Below, one piece after another: positions 45,163 to 53,297 of a DNA stretch of 64,000 nucleotides. Origin of the DNA: an uncultured Bacilli bacterium (GTDB lineage: Bacteria > Bacillota_I > Bacilli_A > RF39 > UBA660); the NCBI GenBank assembly GCA_934096295.1, contig CAKOLL010000004.1, positions 62,001 to 126,000 of the forward strand, given 5' to 3'. The translations under genes and the position numbers were made by a program. Position 1 is the stretch's first letter, and every line of letters begins with the position of its first letter. The notes beneath the pieces are model-generated. The model was given only the letters and a program-made list of their open reading frames with translations. It did not search any database and had not been told where the DNA came from.

Positions 45163-45401
45163 ATCTCTTTCCCCTTTGCTTCGTCCCAAGTAAATTTTTC
45201 GTTATCTACTTTTGAACCTTCATAATTTTTAATTCTTAGTTTTAATGACGCCTTTTCCCTTTCTACTTTTGTTATAATAATTTTGTTTTCATCGCGCACG
45301 ATATTAATTGCATCCCCTGATTTTATATTCAAGGCATCTAAATAAACTTTTGGTATTCTAATTCCATTAGAATTACCCCATTTTTGTACTCTATATGCCA
45401 T
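45156..45401 (-). CDS. mazE: MazE/AbrB-type antitoxin
   Basis: 81 aa. SpoVT/AbrB swapped-hairpin domain MAYRVQKWGNSNGIRIPKVY with the LNIKSGDAINIV strand, and an acidic C-terminal toxin-binding tail (EGSKVDNEKFTWDEAKGKEIW, read in two parts). It binds MazF and the promoter. GGAGGGATAAG ribosome site. Confidence 0.93.
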   Translation of the reverse strand: MAYRVQKWGNSNGIRIPKVYLDALNIKSGDAINIVRDENKIIITKVEREKASLKLRIKNYEGSKVDNEKFTWDEAKGKEIW

Positions 45402-45421
45402 ACTTATCCCTCCATATATAA

Positions 45422-45449
45422 TATATACAATAGTTTATATAAAAGTCAA
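45422..45449 (-). promoter_or_regulatory. Promoter of mazEF-gltX
   Basis: Minus-strand TTGACT, a 16-bp spacer, TATATA, followed by the mazE ribosome site. The alternating TATA tract around the -10 is partly palindromic and could be the MazE operator. Confidence 0.65.
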
Positions 45450-45469
45450 GAGCAAACTCATAACTTTTT

Positions 45470-45500
45470 AAAAAAAGATAAAGTTTTTACGCTTTATCTT
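45470..45500 (-). terminator. Terminator of the variable surface protein gene
   Basis: AAGATAAAG/CTTTATCTT stem followed by TTTTT on the minus strand, 33 bp after the stop. Confidence 0.85.
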
Positions 45501-45532
45501 AGTAATTACAATTATATATATTTTGTATATTC

Positions 45533-47485
45533 CTAATTTATGATTATGGGGTCTGTTTGGGTTCCGGATCCTGAAACATAAGTAACTGAAGACTCGAGAT
45601 TGAAGGACGGCCGAACCGCACGGTCGCCGTTCACGAAGAGGTCGCCCACGCCACCACCGAAGCCCACAAGGAAAGCACCGTTCGAATTGTCCGCATAACG
45701 GGAAAATGTCCATTCAAAAACTCCCATGTACATCCAATTATTATTTACAACTTTATGATAATCACCCATTATTGTTGTCCATGATTCTGGACTTGCTGCA
45801 AATCCATAATCCGATACATACATTAATCCTATTTTGGCTTCATATTCTGTTTCTCCTGTTGTTGAATATTGGCCTGGAACCGGATTTACTATTTCATTTT
45901 GGTATGCTACTGATGGAACTACATTTCTTATTTTTGCATTTGTATTTCCTCCTACTTTCCATATCGTTGTTGCTATCTTATTTGACCATTCTGTTCCAAT
46001 ATTATTTATAAAGTTTGTATTTAAATTTGTTTTATTTAATAAACTTGTACTCCATGTATTTGTAGCTTTGTTTGTAGCCTTATAATTCCAATAATATACT
46101 CCGATGTCTGACATTTCTTTTGTTCCTTTATAATAATTTGTTGGCATTCCTGCTTCTTCGGCATTTTGTGAATAATCTCCATCTGTTCCAAGTAGTGTAC
46201 TTGATGCATAATCATATTTTATTAATTTTACTTTATCATCTATTACTCCGATAATTCTATATAAATTATCTGTTGGACATGGACTTGCTGTTGATCCAAA
46301 ACATACAAAATTTGATAAATCTTCTTGAGCTAAGGTTACCAATGTTTCTTCTCCTGCTCCCACTTCTTCTATTCCTAACAAGTATTTATTATCTGATGTA
46401 CTTAAATATGCAAATCCTGTACAAGCGTCCTGTGTTACAGTTCCGCCATCAAAAGGATATACATCGTCTCCTGAAGATGTTACGCATTTACTATTTGTAC
46501 TATCCCAACTTACTGTCTTTTTATTTGTAAATAAAGTACTTAATGAATTATCTCCATACATGACATCACTGCCATTTGTAACTTTATAAACATTTGAACA
46601 ATCTCCCTTTAACGACATGTTAGTTTGAACGTTAATATTTGTTACATCATTTCCATCATATTTACATGAGTATAGATCTGGATGTGCATCTCCTCCTGAA
46701 TATCTATATGAGTTGTCCCCTGCTCCATTTGTTAATTTGGTGTTATGAATATTTATTTTTGATGTGTCATAGCCTAAATTGCCATATTTTACGATACAAT
46801 CTTTTAAGTTTTCTCCATCACTACAATAATCTGCTATTGTTGGATTGTATCCTCCTTTTTTAACTACAACTTTTGCTCCAAAATTCTTTCCAGCATTTTT
46901 TGATTGGTCTGCATTATAGTTTATCATTGTTATTGTAATATTCCATTGTTCTTCTTTTCTTGGGTTTGCTGTTATTTCCCTATTATCTAATATTGTTACT
47001 AATCCTGTTACTCCAGTTATATCATATCCTGATATTGATGCTCCACTTGCATCTGTTACTGTTTTATATGTTAAATTTGATAAATTTGTTATGGCATTTC
47101 CATCTGCATCTGTTATGCTTAGTATCAATTCTGGTGTGTCTGTATTTATTGAATAACCAAATGTATTTGTATATATACTTAGATACAAATAGTAATTTTG
47201 TGTTGCTGTATTTGTCTTACTATTTGCAGTCAATAATGCTTTGGCAAATGTTGAACCTGTTTGGTTACCAGTCCCTTGTGCAAAGTTTTCTTGATCTAAC
47301 GTTAATGTGATTGGATCTCCGGTTTCAAATGTTAAGGTATCCACAGTATTTGCATTAATCCTGATATCTGTTTGTGAACCTTCTCCAGTCTGTGCTGCAA
47401 AATATGCATATGTTGCTCCGATGATTAATATTATTAATGCTAACAATGATACTATTGTTACTATTTTTGTTTTGTTCTTTTCCAT
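45533..47485 (-). CDS. Large surface protein with GC-rich, variable-type C-terminus (C-type-lectin-like)
   Basis: About 650 aa from the ATG at 47485 (AAGGTGGT upstream). The N-terminus is a membrane/signal segment ending IGATYAYFAAQTGEG, the TasA/camelysin-like pattern. A Thr/Asn-rich beta region and two or three Cys-containing modules follow. The end, WTFSRYADNSNGAF through VNGDRAVRPSFNL, SSVTYVSGSGTQTDPI, follows the plan of Firmicute C-type-lectin-like DGR target proteins (W-T-x-S-P...VNxxxGVRPVINL...GxGT). It is encoded in a block of sharply higher G+C than the rest of the gene. Probably surface-exposed ligand binding. No reverse transcriptase is in this window. Confidence 0.75.
   Translation of the reverse strand: MEKNKTKIVTIVSLLALIILIIGATYAYFAAQTGEGSQTDIRINANTVDTLTFETGDPITLTLDQENFAQGTGNQTGSTFAKALLTANSKTNTATQNYYLYLSIYTNTFGYSINTDTPELILSITDADGNAITNLSNLTYKTVTDASGASISGYDITGVTGLVTILDNREITANPRKEEQWNITITMINYNADQSKNAGKNFGAKVVVKKGGYNPTIADYCSDGENLKDCIVKYGNLGYDTSKINIHNTKLTNGAGDNSYRYSGGDAHPDLYSCKYDGNDVTNINVQTNMSLKGDCSNVYKVTNGSDVMYGDNSLSTLFTNKKTVSWDSTNSKCVTSSGDDVYPFDGGTVTQDACTGFAYLSTSDNKYLLGIEEVGAGEETLVTLAQEDLSNFVCFGSTASPCPTDNLYRIIGVIDDKVKLIKYDYASSTLLGTDGDYSQNAEEAGMPTNYYKGTKEMSDIGVYYWNYKATNKATNTWSTSLLNKTNLNTNFINNIGTEWSNKIATTIWKVGGNTNAKIRNVVPSVAYQNEIVNPVPGQYSTTGETEYEAKIGLMYVSDYGFAASPESWTTIMGDYHKVVNNNWMYMGVFEWTFSRYADNSNGAFLVGFGGGVGDLFVNGDRAVRPSFNLESSVTYVSGSGTQTDPIIIN
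45540..45715 (-). other. GC-rich block, candidate DGR variable repeat
   Basis: Bases 45601-45700 are 62% G+C by direct count, and the first 60 of these reach 68%, against under about 30% around them. In the sense strand, the codons between the Trp-Thr-Phe-Ser and Val-Arg-Pro anchors nearly all end in C, T or G (TTC, GGC, GAC, CTC, GGT, AAC). This is what adenine mutagenesis of AAY codons in a template repeat would give. The edge is abrupt at about 45715, and the block reaches the stop codon, where an IMH-like element would lie. Confidence 0.6.
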
Positions 47486-47732
47486 ATTTACTACCACCTT
47501 TTATTTTATTATGTTTATTTTTTTACAAAGTATTTATCCTACATTATTATTTTACAACAATAAATTAATTATGTAAATATCATATTGATATCATTAATAT
47601 ATCAATGAGATTATTCTATTTTTTTCTTATTTTTACATTGTCATTTTATCATGCTTAAATAGAGAAAAACACGACATAGCAAACCGTGATGTAATAATTA
47701 ATTATATGTAATAATTAATCTTGGTGAGAGAT

Positions 47733-47921
47733 ATGATTAAAAAATATCGTAAAATGTATAATCTTACACAAGAAAAATTGGCTGAGCTTTTAGATATTTC
47801 TCCCCGTCAATTACAAAGAATTGAAACTGGAAAAACTGAAACAAGTTTAAAAACATTAAAGAAATTAATTAAAATTTTAAATATAAGTGATGAAGATATT
47901 TTAAAATATATAAAAAAATAA
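47733..47921 (+). CDS. Small XRE-family regulator
   Basis: 62 aa from the ATG at 47733 (GGTGAGAG ahead; the TTG at 47721 is less likely). Essentially only a helix-turn-helix domain: YNLTQEKLAELLDISPRQLQ, then IETGKTETSLKTLKKL. It lies upstream of and divergent from the variable surface protein gene, which makes that gene a plausible target. Confidence 0.85.
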   Translation: MIKKYRKMYNLTQEKLAELLDISPRQLQRIETGKTETSLKTLKKLIKILNISDEDILKYIKK

Positions 47922-47942
47922 GGTTGGATTTTTTCCAATCTT
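47920..47942. terminator. Bidirectional terminator
   Basis: AAGGTTGGA/TCCAATCTT stem (one G-U) with a T-only loop, between the XRE gene and the converging trxB-like gene. Confidence 0.8.
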
Positions 47943-48816
47943 ATTTCATATTATAAATTACTCTAGCTCCATCTGAAGCTGCTGTTACTAATTGATATGT
48001 ATCTTTTTTAATTATATCTCCGATAGCATATACTCCTTTTATAGATGTTTCTAACTTTCCATTTACGTTTACATAACCATTTTCATCTAATATTTCTTTT
48101 GGTATAAATTCAGTTGCTGGTCTATAACCTATATAAACAAACACTCCCTTTACATTAAGTGTTTGACCATTATCTAGGGTAATACTTGATAATTTATTTT
48201 TTTCTTCATTCATACTTTTTATATTAGCGTTATATATTATTTTTATTTTAGGATTATTTTTTATTTCTTCCACTAACATTTCTTCACCACGGAAACCATC
48301 ACGACGATTAATTAAGTAAATATTATTAACAATGTTAGATAAATATAAAGCTTCTTGTAAAGCACTATTTCCGGTTCCAACGATTGCTATATCTTCATTT
48401 TTATAAAAGAATGCATCACACATAGCACAAGTGGATAAGCCATGACCTAATAAATCTTTTTCATTATCTAAGCCTAAATACTTTGGTTTTCTTCCCATTG
48501 CTAATATAATCTTCTTTGCTTCATAGGTATTATTAGTTGTAATAACTTTTTTTATTTCGTTAGAAAAATCTACTTCTTTTACCTCTTCTAGGATATATGG
48601 AATATCCATACTCTTTACTTGTTTTTCTAAAGAAGCTGCAAAATCAGGACCTGAAATATCTATTAACCCTGGATAATTACTAACTTTGTCTATATTATTT
48701 AAAAGTCCTCCGGGCATACCTTTATCAATAATTAATACTTTTTTATTACTTCTTTTAGCATAAATACCTGCAGTAATACCACTTATACCCATACCTATTA
48801 TTATAATATCAAACAT
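47941..48816 (-). CDS. trxB: Thioredoxin-reductase-like FAD/NAD(P) oxidoreductase
   Basis: 291 aa. FAD-binding IIGMGISGITAGIYAKRS (residues 5-22), redox motif CAMC in STCAMCDAFF (about 131-134), NAD(P)-binding IVGTGNSALQEALYL, and the closing GVYAIGDIIKKDTYQLVTAA. It is about 20 residues shorter than average TrxB but keeps all key motifs. It reduces thioredoxin or a related disulfide carrier. It lies 11 bp after lgt in the same operon. Confidence 0.9.
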   Translation of the reverse strand: MFDIIIIGMGISGITAGIYAKRSNKKVLIIDKGMPGGLLNNIDKVSNYPGLIDISGPDFAASLEKQVKSMDIPYILEEVKEVDFSNEIKKVITTNNTYEAKKIILAMGRKPKYLGLDNEKDLLGHGLSTCAMCDAFFYKNEDIAIVGTGNSALQEALYLSNIVNNIYLINRRDGFRGEEMLVEEIKNNPKIKIIYNANIKSMNEEKNKLSSITLDNGQTLNVKGVFVYIGYRPATEFIPKEILDENGYVNVNGKLETSIKGVYAIGDIIKKDTYQLVTAASDGARVIYNMK

Positions 48817-48827
48817 ATTAATCCTCC

Positions 48828-49637
48828 TTAAAATCTAACTATTTCATTTTCATCTTGATCATAAAGATCTTCATATCTTCCTTTTCTTCCTGTTATCATT
48901 ATTATTATTAGTCCTAGTAAAATCATAATTATAGAAACTATTTGAGCAACTTTGAATCCACCAAGCATTAATGAATCTGTTCTCATTGTTTCAATTACAA
49001 AACGACCTAATCCATACCACATTAAATATAATGCAAATGGTTGACCTACCTTCGTAAACTTTAATCTTCTTATTATTAGTATTATAAAAAATCCAAGTAG
49101 ACACCAAATAGATTCATATAAGAATGTTGGTGTGTAATATATTCCATCTATTTTCATACCTTCGATTATGAATGATGGTATGTGTAAACTTTGTAAATGT
49201 TCGAGCGTTGTAGCAGCTCCATGGGCTTCACTATTAAAGAAATTTCCCCATCTTCCAATAGCTTGTGCTAGTAATAATGCTGGAACAATAAAGTCAAACA
49301 TTCTTATTGAACTTACTTTATATTTCTTACAGTATATTAATATAACCAAAGCTCCGGCGATTATACCTCCATGTATTGCTAATCCACCTTCCCATATTTT
49401 ACAAGCTTCCCAGAAACTATCATATAACTCTAGATTAAATAAAACATAGTAAACTCTAGCTCCGATGATTCCAAATATAATGGTCCAAAAAAGCATATTG
49501 AAAACAAAATCTGTTGAAAATTTATATCTTTTTGCTTCTTTTAGAATCATTGTTATACCTATCATGGCTCCGATGATTATTAGAACTGAATACCATTCTA
49601 GCTTAAAATTACCAATCGTAAAAATGTATCTATTCAT
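48828..49637 (-). CDS. lgt: Prolipoprotein diacylglyceryl transferase
   Basis: 269 aa, seven membrane helices. WEGGLAIHGGIIAG and the family-specific GRWGNFFNSEAHG (catalytic region) are present, then FLYESIWCLLGF and GLGRFVIETMRTDS. It transfers diacylglycerol to the lipobox Cys of pre-lipoproteins at the membrane. Strong AAAGGAGTGTG ribosome site. It fits with the lipoproteins seen nearby. Confidence 0.96.
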   Translation of the reverse strand: MNRYIFTIGNFKLEWYSVLIIIGAMIGITMILKEAKRYKFSTDFVFNMLFWTIIFGIIGARVYYVLFNLELYDSFWEACKIWEGGLAIHGGIIAGALVILIYCKKYKVSSIRMFDFIVPALLLAQAIGRWGNFFNSEAHGAATTLEHLQSLHIPSFIIEGMKIDGIYYTPTFLYESIWCLLGFFIILIIRRLKFTKVGQPFALYLMWYGLGRFVIETMRTDSLMLGGFKVAQIVSIIMILLGLIIIMITGRKGRYEDLYDQDENEIVRF

Positions 49638-49781
49638 AATTATTTCACACTCCTTTATTTATTATACCAATTTTTTTTATATTATTAAATAATATATACT
49701 TTATTGTGCAAATATTATGTAAATAAATACCACGTTTACAATTGTTTACATGTAACTTTTTGACATGTTTTGTCGAACTGC

Positions 49782-49809
49782 TTGCACTATGAAAAAAAGT
49801 TTGTATAAT
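49782..49809 (+). promoter_or_regulatory. Promoter of the candidate toxin mRNA (RNA I)
   Basis: TTGCAC, a 16-bp spacer, TATAAT. Transcription would begin close to 49815, a few bases before the GTTACCCAC pairing element. A dyad GACA...TGTC (49762-49774) lies just upstream. Confidence 0.75.
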
Positions 49810-49904
49810 AGTTCACTGTTACCCACGAGGTGGTAGTGCCTGCCTTTATTTTGGTCGGACTTTTCCGGGTTTATATCAGGGGGAGAAAGGGCAAGGTGAA
49901 GGAT

Positions 49905-49973
49905 ATGAAGAAAGATTCTATTCTTTTAGTAATAATAATCTTATTAATTGTGGTTATTCTAAAATTAATATAG
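49905..49973 (+). CDS. 22-residue hydrophobic peptide, candidate type I toxin
   Basis: The frame starts MKKDSILLVIIILLIVV and ends ILKLI: two Lys, an acidic residue, one uninterrupted membrane-spanning run and a Lys near the end, like Fst/Ldr/Bsr-type toxins but shorter. Ahead of it lies a purine-rich stretch (GGGGGAGAAAGGGCAAGGTGAAGGAT in parts: AGAAAGG, CAAGG, GAAGG) that offers a ribosome site. It is too short for ordinary gene finding. Toxicity and translation are inferred. Confidence 0.6.
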   Translation: MKKDSILLVIIILLIVVILKLI

Positions 49974-50123
49974 AAAAAAGACACTAACCTAACAGGGTAT
50001 AGTGTCTAACAAAATCAATTTTGCAGGCATTATCCATCTTTGTGGGTAACACTTACATTTTAATTATACCCAATAATTGTAAAATTATCAATAGGTTTTG
50101 TAATTATTCTAAAATAAAGTTTA

Positions 50124-50157
50124 AAGCTAGGAAACAAGTTTCCTAGCTTACTTTTTT
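50124..50157. terminator. Bidirectional terminator shared by RNA I and RNA II
   Basis: 12-bp perfect stem AAGCTAGGAAAC/GTTTCCTAGCTT with a 2-nt spacer. It is followed by ACTTTTTT on the plus strand and by a T-rich stretch (AAACTTTATTTT) on the minus strand. Confidence 0.85.
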
Positions 50158-50160
50158 AAC

Positions 50161-50227
50161 TCCCTACTATGGCAAGGGTATTCCGACTTTTTTGATTCCC
50201 ACTACGGCCTGGGTCCTCCAACTTTTT
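50161..50227. repeat. Two imperfect 32-nt direct repeats in RNA II
   Basis: 50161-50192 and 50196-50227, 24 of 32 positions identical, common core CTA-GGC--GGGT--TCC-ACTTTTT. A weaker third likeness (GGTAGTGCCTGCC, GGACTTTT) lies in RNA I at 49832-49864, as expected if the repeats mediate RNA-RNA pairing. Confidence 0.75.
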
Positions 50228-50238
50228 AATACTTTAAT

Positions 50239-50267
50239 AATGTATAAAATTCCTGCGTCTTTGTCAA
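50239..50267 (-). promoter_or_regulatory. Promoter of candidate RNA II
   Basis: Consensus TTGACA, a 17-bp spacer, TACATT. It starts directly behind the uvrA stop codon; there is no gene downstream of it other than RNA II. Confidence 0.75.
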
Positions 50268-50268
50268 G

Positions 50269-53076
50269 CTATTTTAGTATTTTAGCTAAAAACTCTCCGG
50301 TATATGAACCTTTAGTTTTAGCAACCTCTTCTGGGGTTCCTGTGGCCACTATTTCTCCACCATATTTACCACCATCTGGACCTAAATCTATGATGTGATC
50401 AGCCACTTTAATAACATCTAAGTTATGTTCAATTACTATTACTGTATCTCCATTATCAACAATTCTATTTAATATTACTAAAAGCTTTTTAATATCATCT
50501 GAATGAAGTCCTGTTGTTGGTTCATCTAGAATAAATACTGATTTTCCTGTAGCTTTTTTTTGAAGTTCTTTAGCAAGTTTTACACGTCCTGCTTCTCCCC
50601 CAGATAATGTCGGTGCTGGTTGACCTAGCTTAATATATGAAAGACCAACATCCATCATTACTTTTAGCTTGTTATAAATTTTTGGAACATTTTCAAAGAA
50701 TTCTATGGCTTCGCTAACACGCATATCTAAAACTTCACTAATGTTTTTACCTTTGTATTTTATTTCTAATGTTTCTCTATTATATCTTTTTCCTTTACAA
50801 ACATCACAAGGTACGTACACGTCTGCTAGAAAATGCATTTCGATTTTTTTAACCCCATCTCCCCAGCAGTTTTCACATCTTCCACCTTTAACATTAAATG
50901 AGAAACGACCTTTGTCATATCCACGCATTTTGGCTTCTTTTGTTTGAGCAAATAAATCTCTAATATCATCAAATACTCCGACGTATGTTGCTGGATTACT
51001 TCTTGGTGTTCTACCTATAGCATCTTGAGTTATTTGAATAACTTTATCAATATTTTCTAACCCTTTAATTTCTTTACATTCTCCAGGCACAACTTTACTT
51101 TTATAAATCTCTGATGCTAGTCTTTTATATAATACCTCATTTATAAGAGAAGATTTACCTGAACCTGATACCCCAGTTACAACTACCAATTTATTAAGTG
51201 GTATGTCAGCATTAACATTTTTCAAGTTATTTTCTTTGGCACCTTTGATTGTTATTTTTTTGCCATTACCTTTTCTTCTTTTCTCTGGTATTTCTATCCT
51301 TAATTCTCCACTTAAGTATTTTCCTGTTAAGCTATTTGGATTTTTCATAACATCTTTTGGAGTCCCTGCAGCCATAATTTGTCCACCATATTCTCCAGCT
51401 CCAGGACCAACATCAATTAAGTAATCTGATGCAAGCATAGTATCGGTATCATGTTCAACAACAATTAAAGAATTACCTAAATCACGCATTTCTTTTAAAG
51501 AATTAATTAGTCGTTCATTATCTTTTTGATGTAGCCCAATACTAGGTTCATCAAGGACATAAAGAACTCCGGATAATTTAGAGCCAATTTGAGTGGCCAG
51601 TCTTATTCTTTGTGCTTCTCCCCCGGATAATGTTCCTGCACTTCTGGTTAAAGTTAAGTAAGATAAACCAACATTATTTAAGAACTCTAATCTTGATATA
51701 ATTTCTTTTAAGATAAGATTACTTATTTCTTTTTCTTCATTATTAAGTTTTAATTTTTTTACAAAATCAAGTAAATCACTAATAGACATATCACACATAT
51801 CAAAGATATTTTTATTATTTATATATATTGATAATACTGATTTTTGTAATCTTTTTCCTTTACATACTGGACATTCGGTTTCAATCATGTAACCTTGTAA
51901 CCATTCTCTAATCCATCCACTTTTAGTTTCTACATATCTTCTTTCTAATGACGGAATAACCCCTTCATATGTTCCTTTGGTATTTCTAGTATTTCCATTT
52001 TTAGAAACATAATTAAATTCTAATAATTCATTTGTACCATATAATATGTAATTTAATTTTTCTTCTGGGATGTTTTTTATTGGTTCGTACATATTTATAT
52101 CGTAGTACTTACATACTGTTTCTATTTGAGTAAAATAGGTAGTAGAATCCATACTTAAAGCTGAAATTGCTCCTTCTACTAAAGATTTGTTTGGATCTGG
52201 AATTAATAAATCTTTACTTATATGTAGTTTTGTTCCTAACCCTTTACATTCTTCACATGCTCCATATGGGGCATTAAATGAAAATAGCCTTGGTTCTAGT
52301 TCCGGTATGGAATAATTACATATTTCACAAGCATATTTTTCACTCATGAATATTTCTTCATCATCTACTAAAATAACTACTTTTCCATCAGCCTTTTTTG
52401 TACTGGTTTCGATAGCTTCAAAAATTCTTCCGTATTCTTCATCATCAACTGTTATTTTATCTATTATTATATCTATATTATCTTTAATATTTTTTTCTAG
52501 TGTAATTTCTTCATTTAAACTCATGTTTTTACCATTTACACGAACACGAGTAAATCCTTCTTTACGTAGTTCATCAAATAATTCTTTATGTGTTCCTTTT
52601 TCTCCATGGACTACTGGAGCTAATATTGTAACTGTTTTATCTTTATATTCCATAACTTTATTAGTCATTTCTTCGATACTTTGACTTTTTATAGGTTTAT
52701 GATGAGTTGGACAATAAGGAATACCAATTCTAGCAAATAAAAGACGCAGATAATCATAGATTTCTGTTATTGTACCTACAGTTGAACGAGGATTTTTATT
52801 CGTGGACTTTTGGTCAATTGATATTGATGGTGATAATCCTTCGATTGAATCTACATCTGGCTTATCATTAACTCCGATAAATTGACGAGCATAAGCTGAT
52901 AAACTTTCTACATATCTTCTTTGTCCTTCAGCATAAATTGTATCAAATGCTAAGCTACTTTTTCCTGAACCGGATACTCCGGTCATAACTACTAATTTAT
53001 TTTTAGGTATCTCAATATTAACATTTTTTAAGTTATTTTCTCTGGCACCTTTAATTATTATTTTATCATTATTCAT
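50269..53076 (-). CDS. uvrA: Excinuclease ABC subunit A
   Basis: 935 aa from the ATG at 53076 (AGAGGTGCG upstream; the in-frame extension to 53115 lies over the promoter side and lacks a site). Two ABC ATPase halves: Walker A GVSGSGKSS in each, signature LSGGEAQRIRLA and LSGGEAGRVKLA, zinc modules CEIC...CEEC and CENCWGDG...CDVC. It detects DNA damage with UvrB in nucleotide excision repair. No uvrB in the window. Confidence 0.97.
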   Translation of the reverse strand: MNNDKIIIKGARENNLKNVNIEIPKNKLVVMTGVSGSGKSSLAFDTIYAEGQRRYVESLSAYARQFIGVNDKPDVDSIEGLSPSISIDQKSTNKNPRSTVGTITEIYDYLRLLFARIGIPYCPTHHKPIKSQSIEEMTNKVMEYKDKTVTILAPVVHGEKGTHKELFDELRKEGFTRVRVNGKNMSLNEEITLEKNIKDNIDIIIDKITVDDEEYGRIFEAIETSTKKADGKVVILVDDEEIFMSEKYACEICNYSIPELEPRLFSFNAPYGACEECKGLGTKLHISKDLLIPDPNKSLVEGAISALSMDSTTYFTQIETVCKYYDINMYEPIKNIPEEKLNYILYGTNELLEFNYVSKNGNTRNTKGTYEGVIPSLERRYVETKSGWIREWLQGYMIETECPVCKGKRLQKSVLSIYINNKNIFDMCDMSISDLLDFVKKLKLNNEEKEISNLILKEIISRLEFLNNVGLSYLTLTRSAGTLSGGEAQRIRLATQIGSKLSGVLYVLDEPSIGLHQKDNERLINSLKEMRDLGNSLIVVEHDTDTMLASDYLIDVGPGAGEYGGQIMAAGTPKDVMKNPNSLTGKYLSGELRIEIPEKRRKGNGKKITIKGAKENNLKNVNADIPLNKLVVVTGVSGSGKSSLINEVLYKRLASEIYKSKVVPGECKEIKGLENIDKVIQITQDAIGRTPRSNPATYVGVFDDIRDLFAQTKEAKMRGYDKGRFSFNVKGGRCENCWGDGVKKIEMHFLADVYVPCDVCKGKRYNRETLEIKYKGKNISEVLDMRVSEAIEFFENVPKIYNKLKVMMDVGLSYIKLGQPAPTLSGGEAGRVKLAKELQKKATGKSVFILDEPTTGLHSDDIKKLLVILNRIVDNGDTVIVIEHNLDVIKVADHIIDLGPDGGKYGGEIVATGTPEEVAKTKGSYTGEFLAKILK

Positions 53077-53130
53077 ACTTCGCACCTCTCTTTTGTATTG
53101 TAACACAAATTGCAAATTTAATGCACAAAT

Positions 53131-53159
53131 AATATATCACAAACATTTATTTGTGTCAA
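53131..53159 (-). promoter_or_regulatory. uvrA promoter with embedded palindrome
   Basis: Minus-strand TTGACA, 17 bp, TATATT. The spacer contains CACAAA-CATTTA-TTTGTG (53138-53155), a perfect 6-6-6 inverted repeat that would block the polymerase if bound. It is not the usual Firmicute LexA box (CGAAC-4-GTTCG), but its position suits an SOS-type operator. Confidence 0.65.
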
Positions 53160-53297
53160 GAGAACTTTGATTGGTTTTATTAGCTAATTAATAGAGTTTT
53201 AATTAGTGGCATATAATTGACAAGGAATATAATTTATGGTAAGATAATGGCACTTAAAGAAAATTATTTTTTCCATTTTGAAGGGGGTACGATTTAT

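Larger units (their letters stand above)
49815..50157 (+). ncRNA. Candidate RNA I: structured mRNA of a small hydrophobic peptide
   Basis: The stretch between lgt and uvrA has no long gene but is GC-richer than its surroundings. Its 5' end GTTACCCAC (49818-49826) is fully complementary to GTGGGTAAC (50042-50050), and TGCCTGC (49837-49843) to GCAGGCA (50023-50029), in the nested order needed for a long 5'-3' pairing. Such pairing closes the mRNA in known type I toxin systems. Inside are the 22-codon peptide, a hairpin AGACACTA/TAGTGTCT (49979-50007), and at the end the bidirectional terminator. The whole resembles an Enterococcus par-type RNA I. Inference from structure and layout. Confidence 0.65.
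50115..50232 (-). ncRNA. Candidate RNA II: convergent antisense-type RNA
   Basis: A strong minus-strand promoter (50239-50267) faces RNA I. The RNA would contain two 32-nt direct repeats and end at the 12-bp hairpin 50124-50149 that also ends RNA I, so both RNAs share the terminator in opposite orientation and are fully complementary there. One repeat carries CCTTGCC, the complement of GGCAAGG in the RNA I ribosome-site region (49890-49896). This matches the par/RNA II plan. No open frame of note. Confidence 0.6.

Noticed and set aside
45468..45713. Second long frame (81 codons) across the GC-rich block on the same strand as the surface protein gene
   Set aside because: It is rich in Cys, Arg and Trp only because the GC-rich block has few stops. 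It lacks a ribosome site and lies out of frame with the clearly coding surface-protein gene.
49740..50270. tmRNA, 6S RNA or a riboswitch in the lgt-uvrA gap
   Set aside because: No tRNA-like ends with a tag frame, no long 6S bulged hairpin, and no gene follows on the plus strand that a riboswitch could control. The opposing promoter and shared terminator fit a two-RNA locus better.
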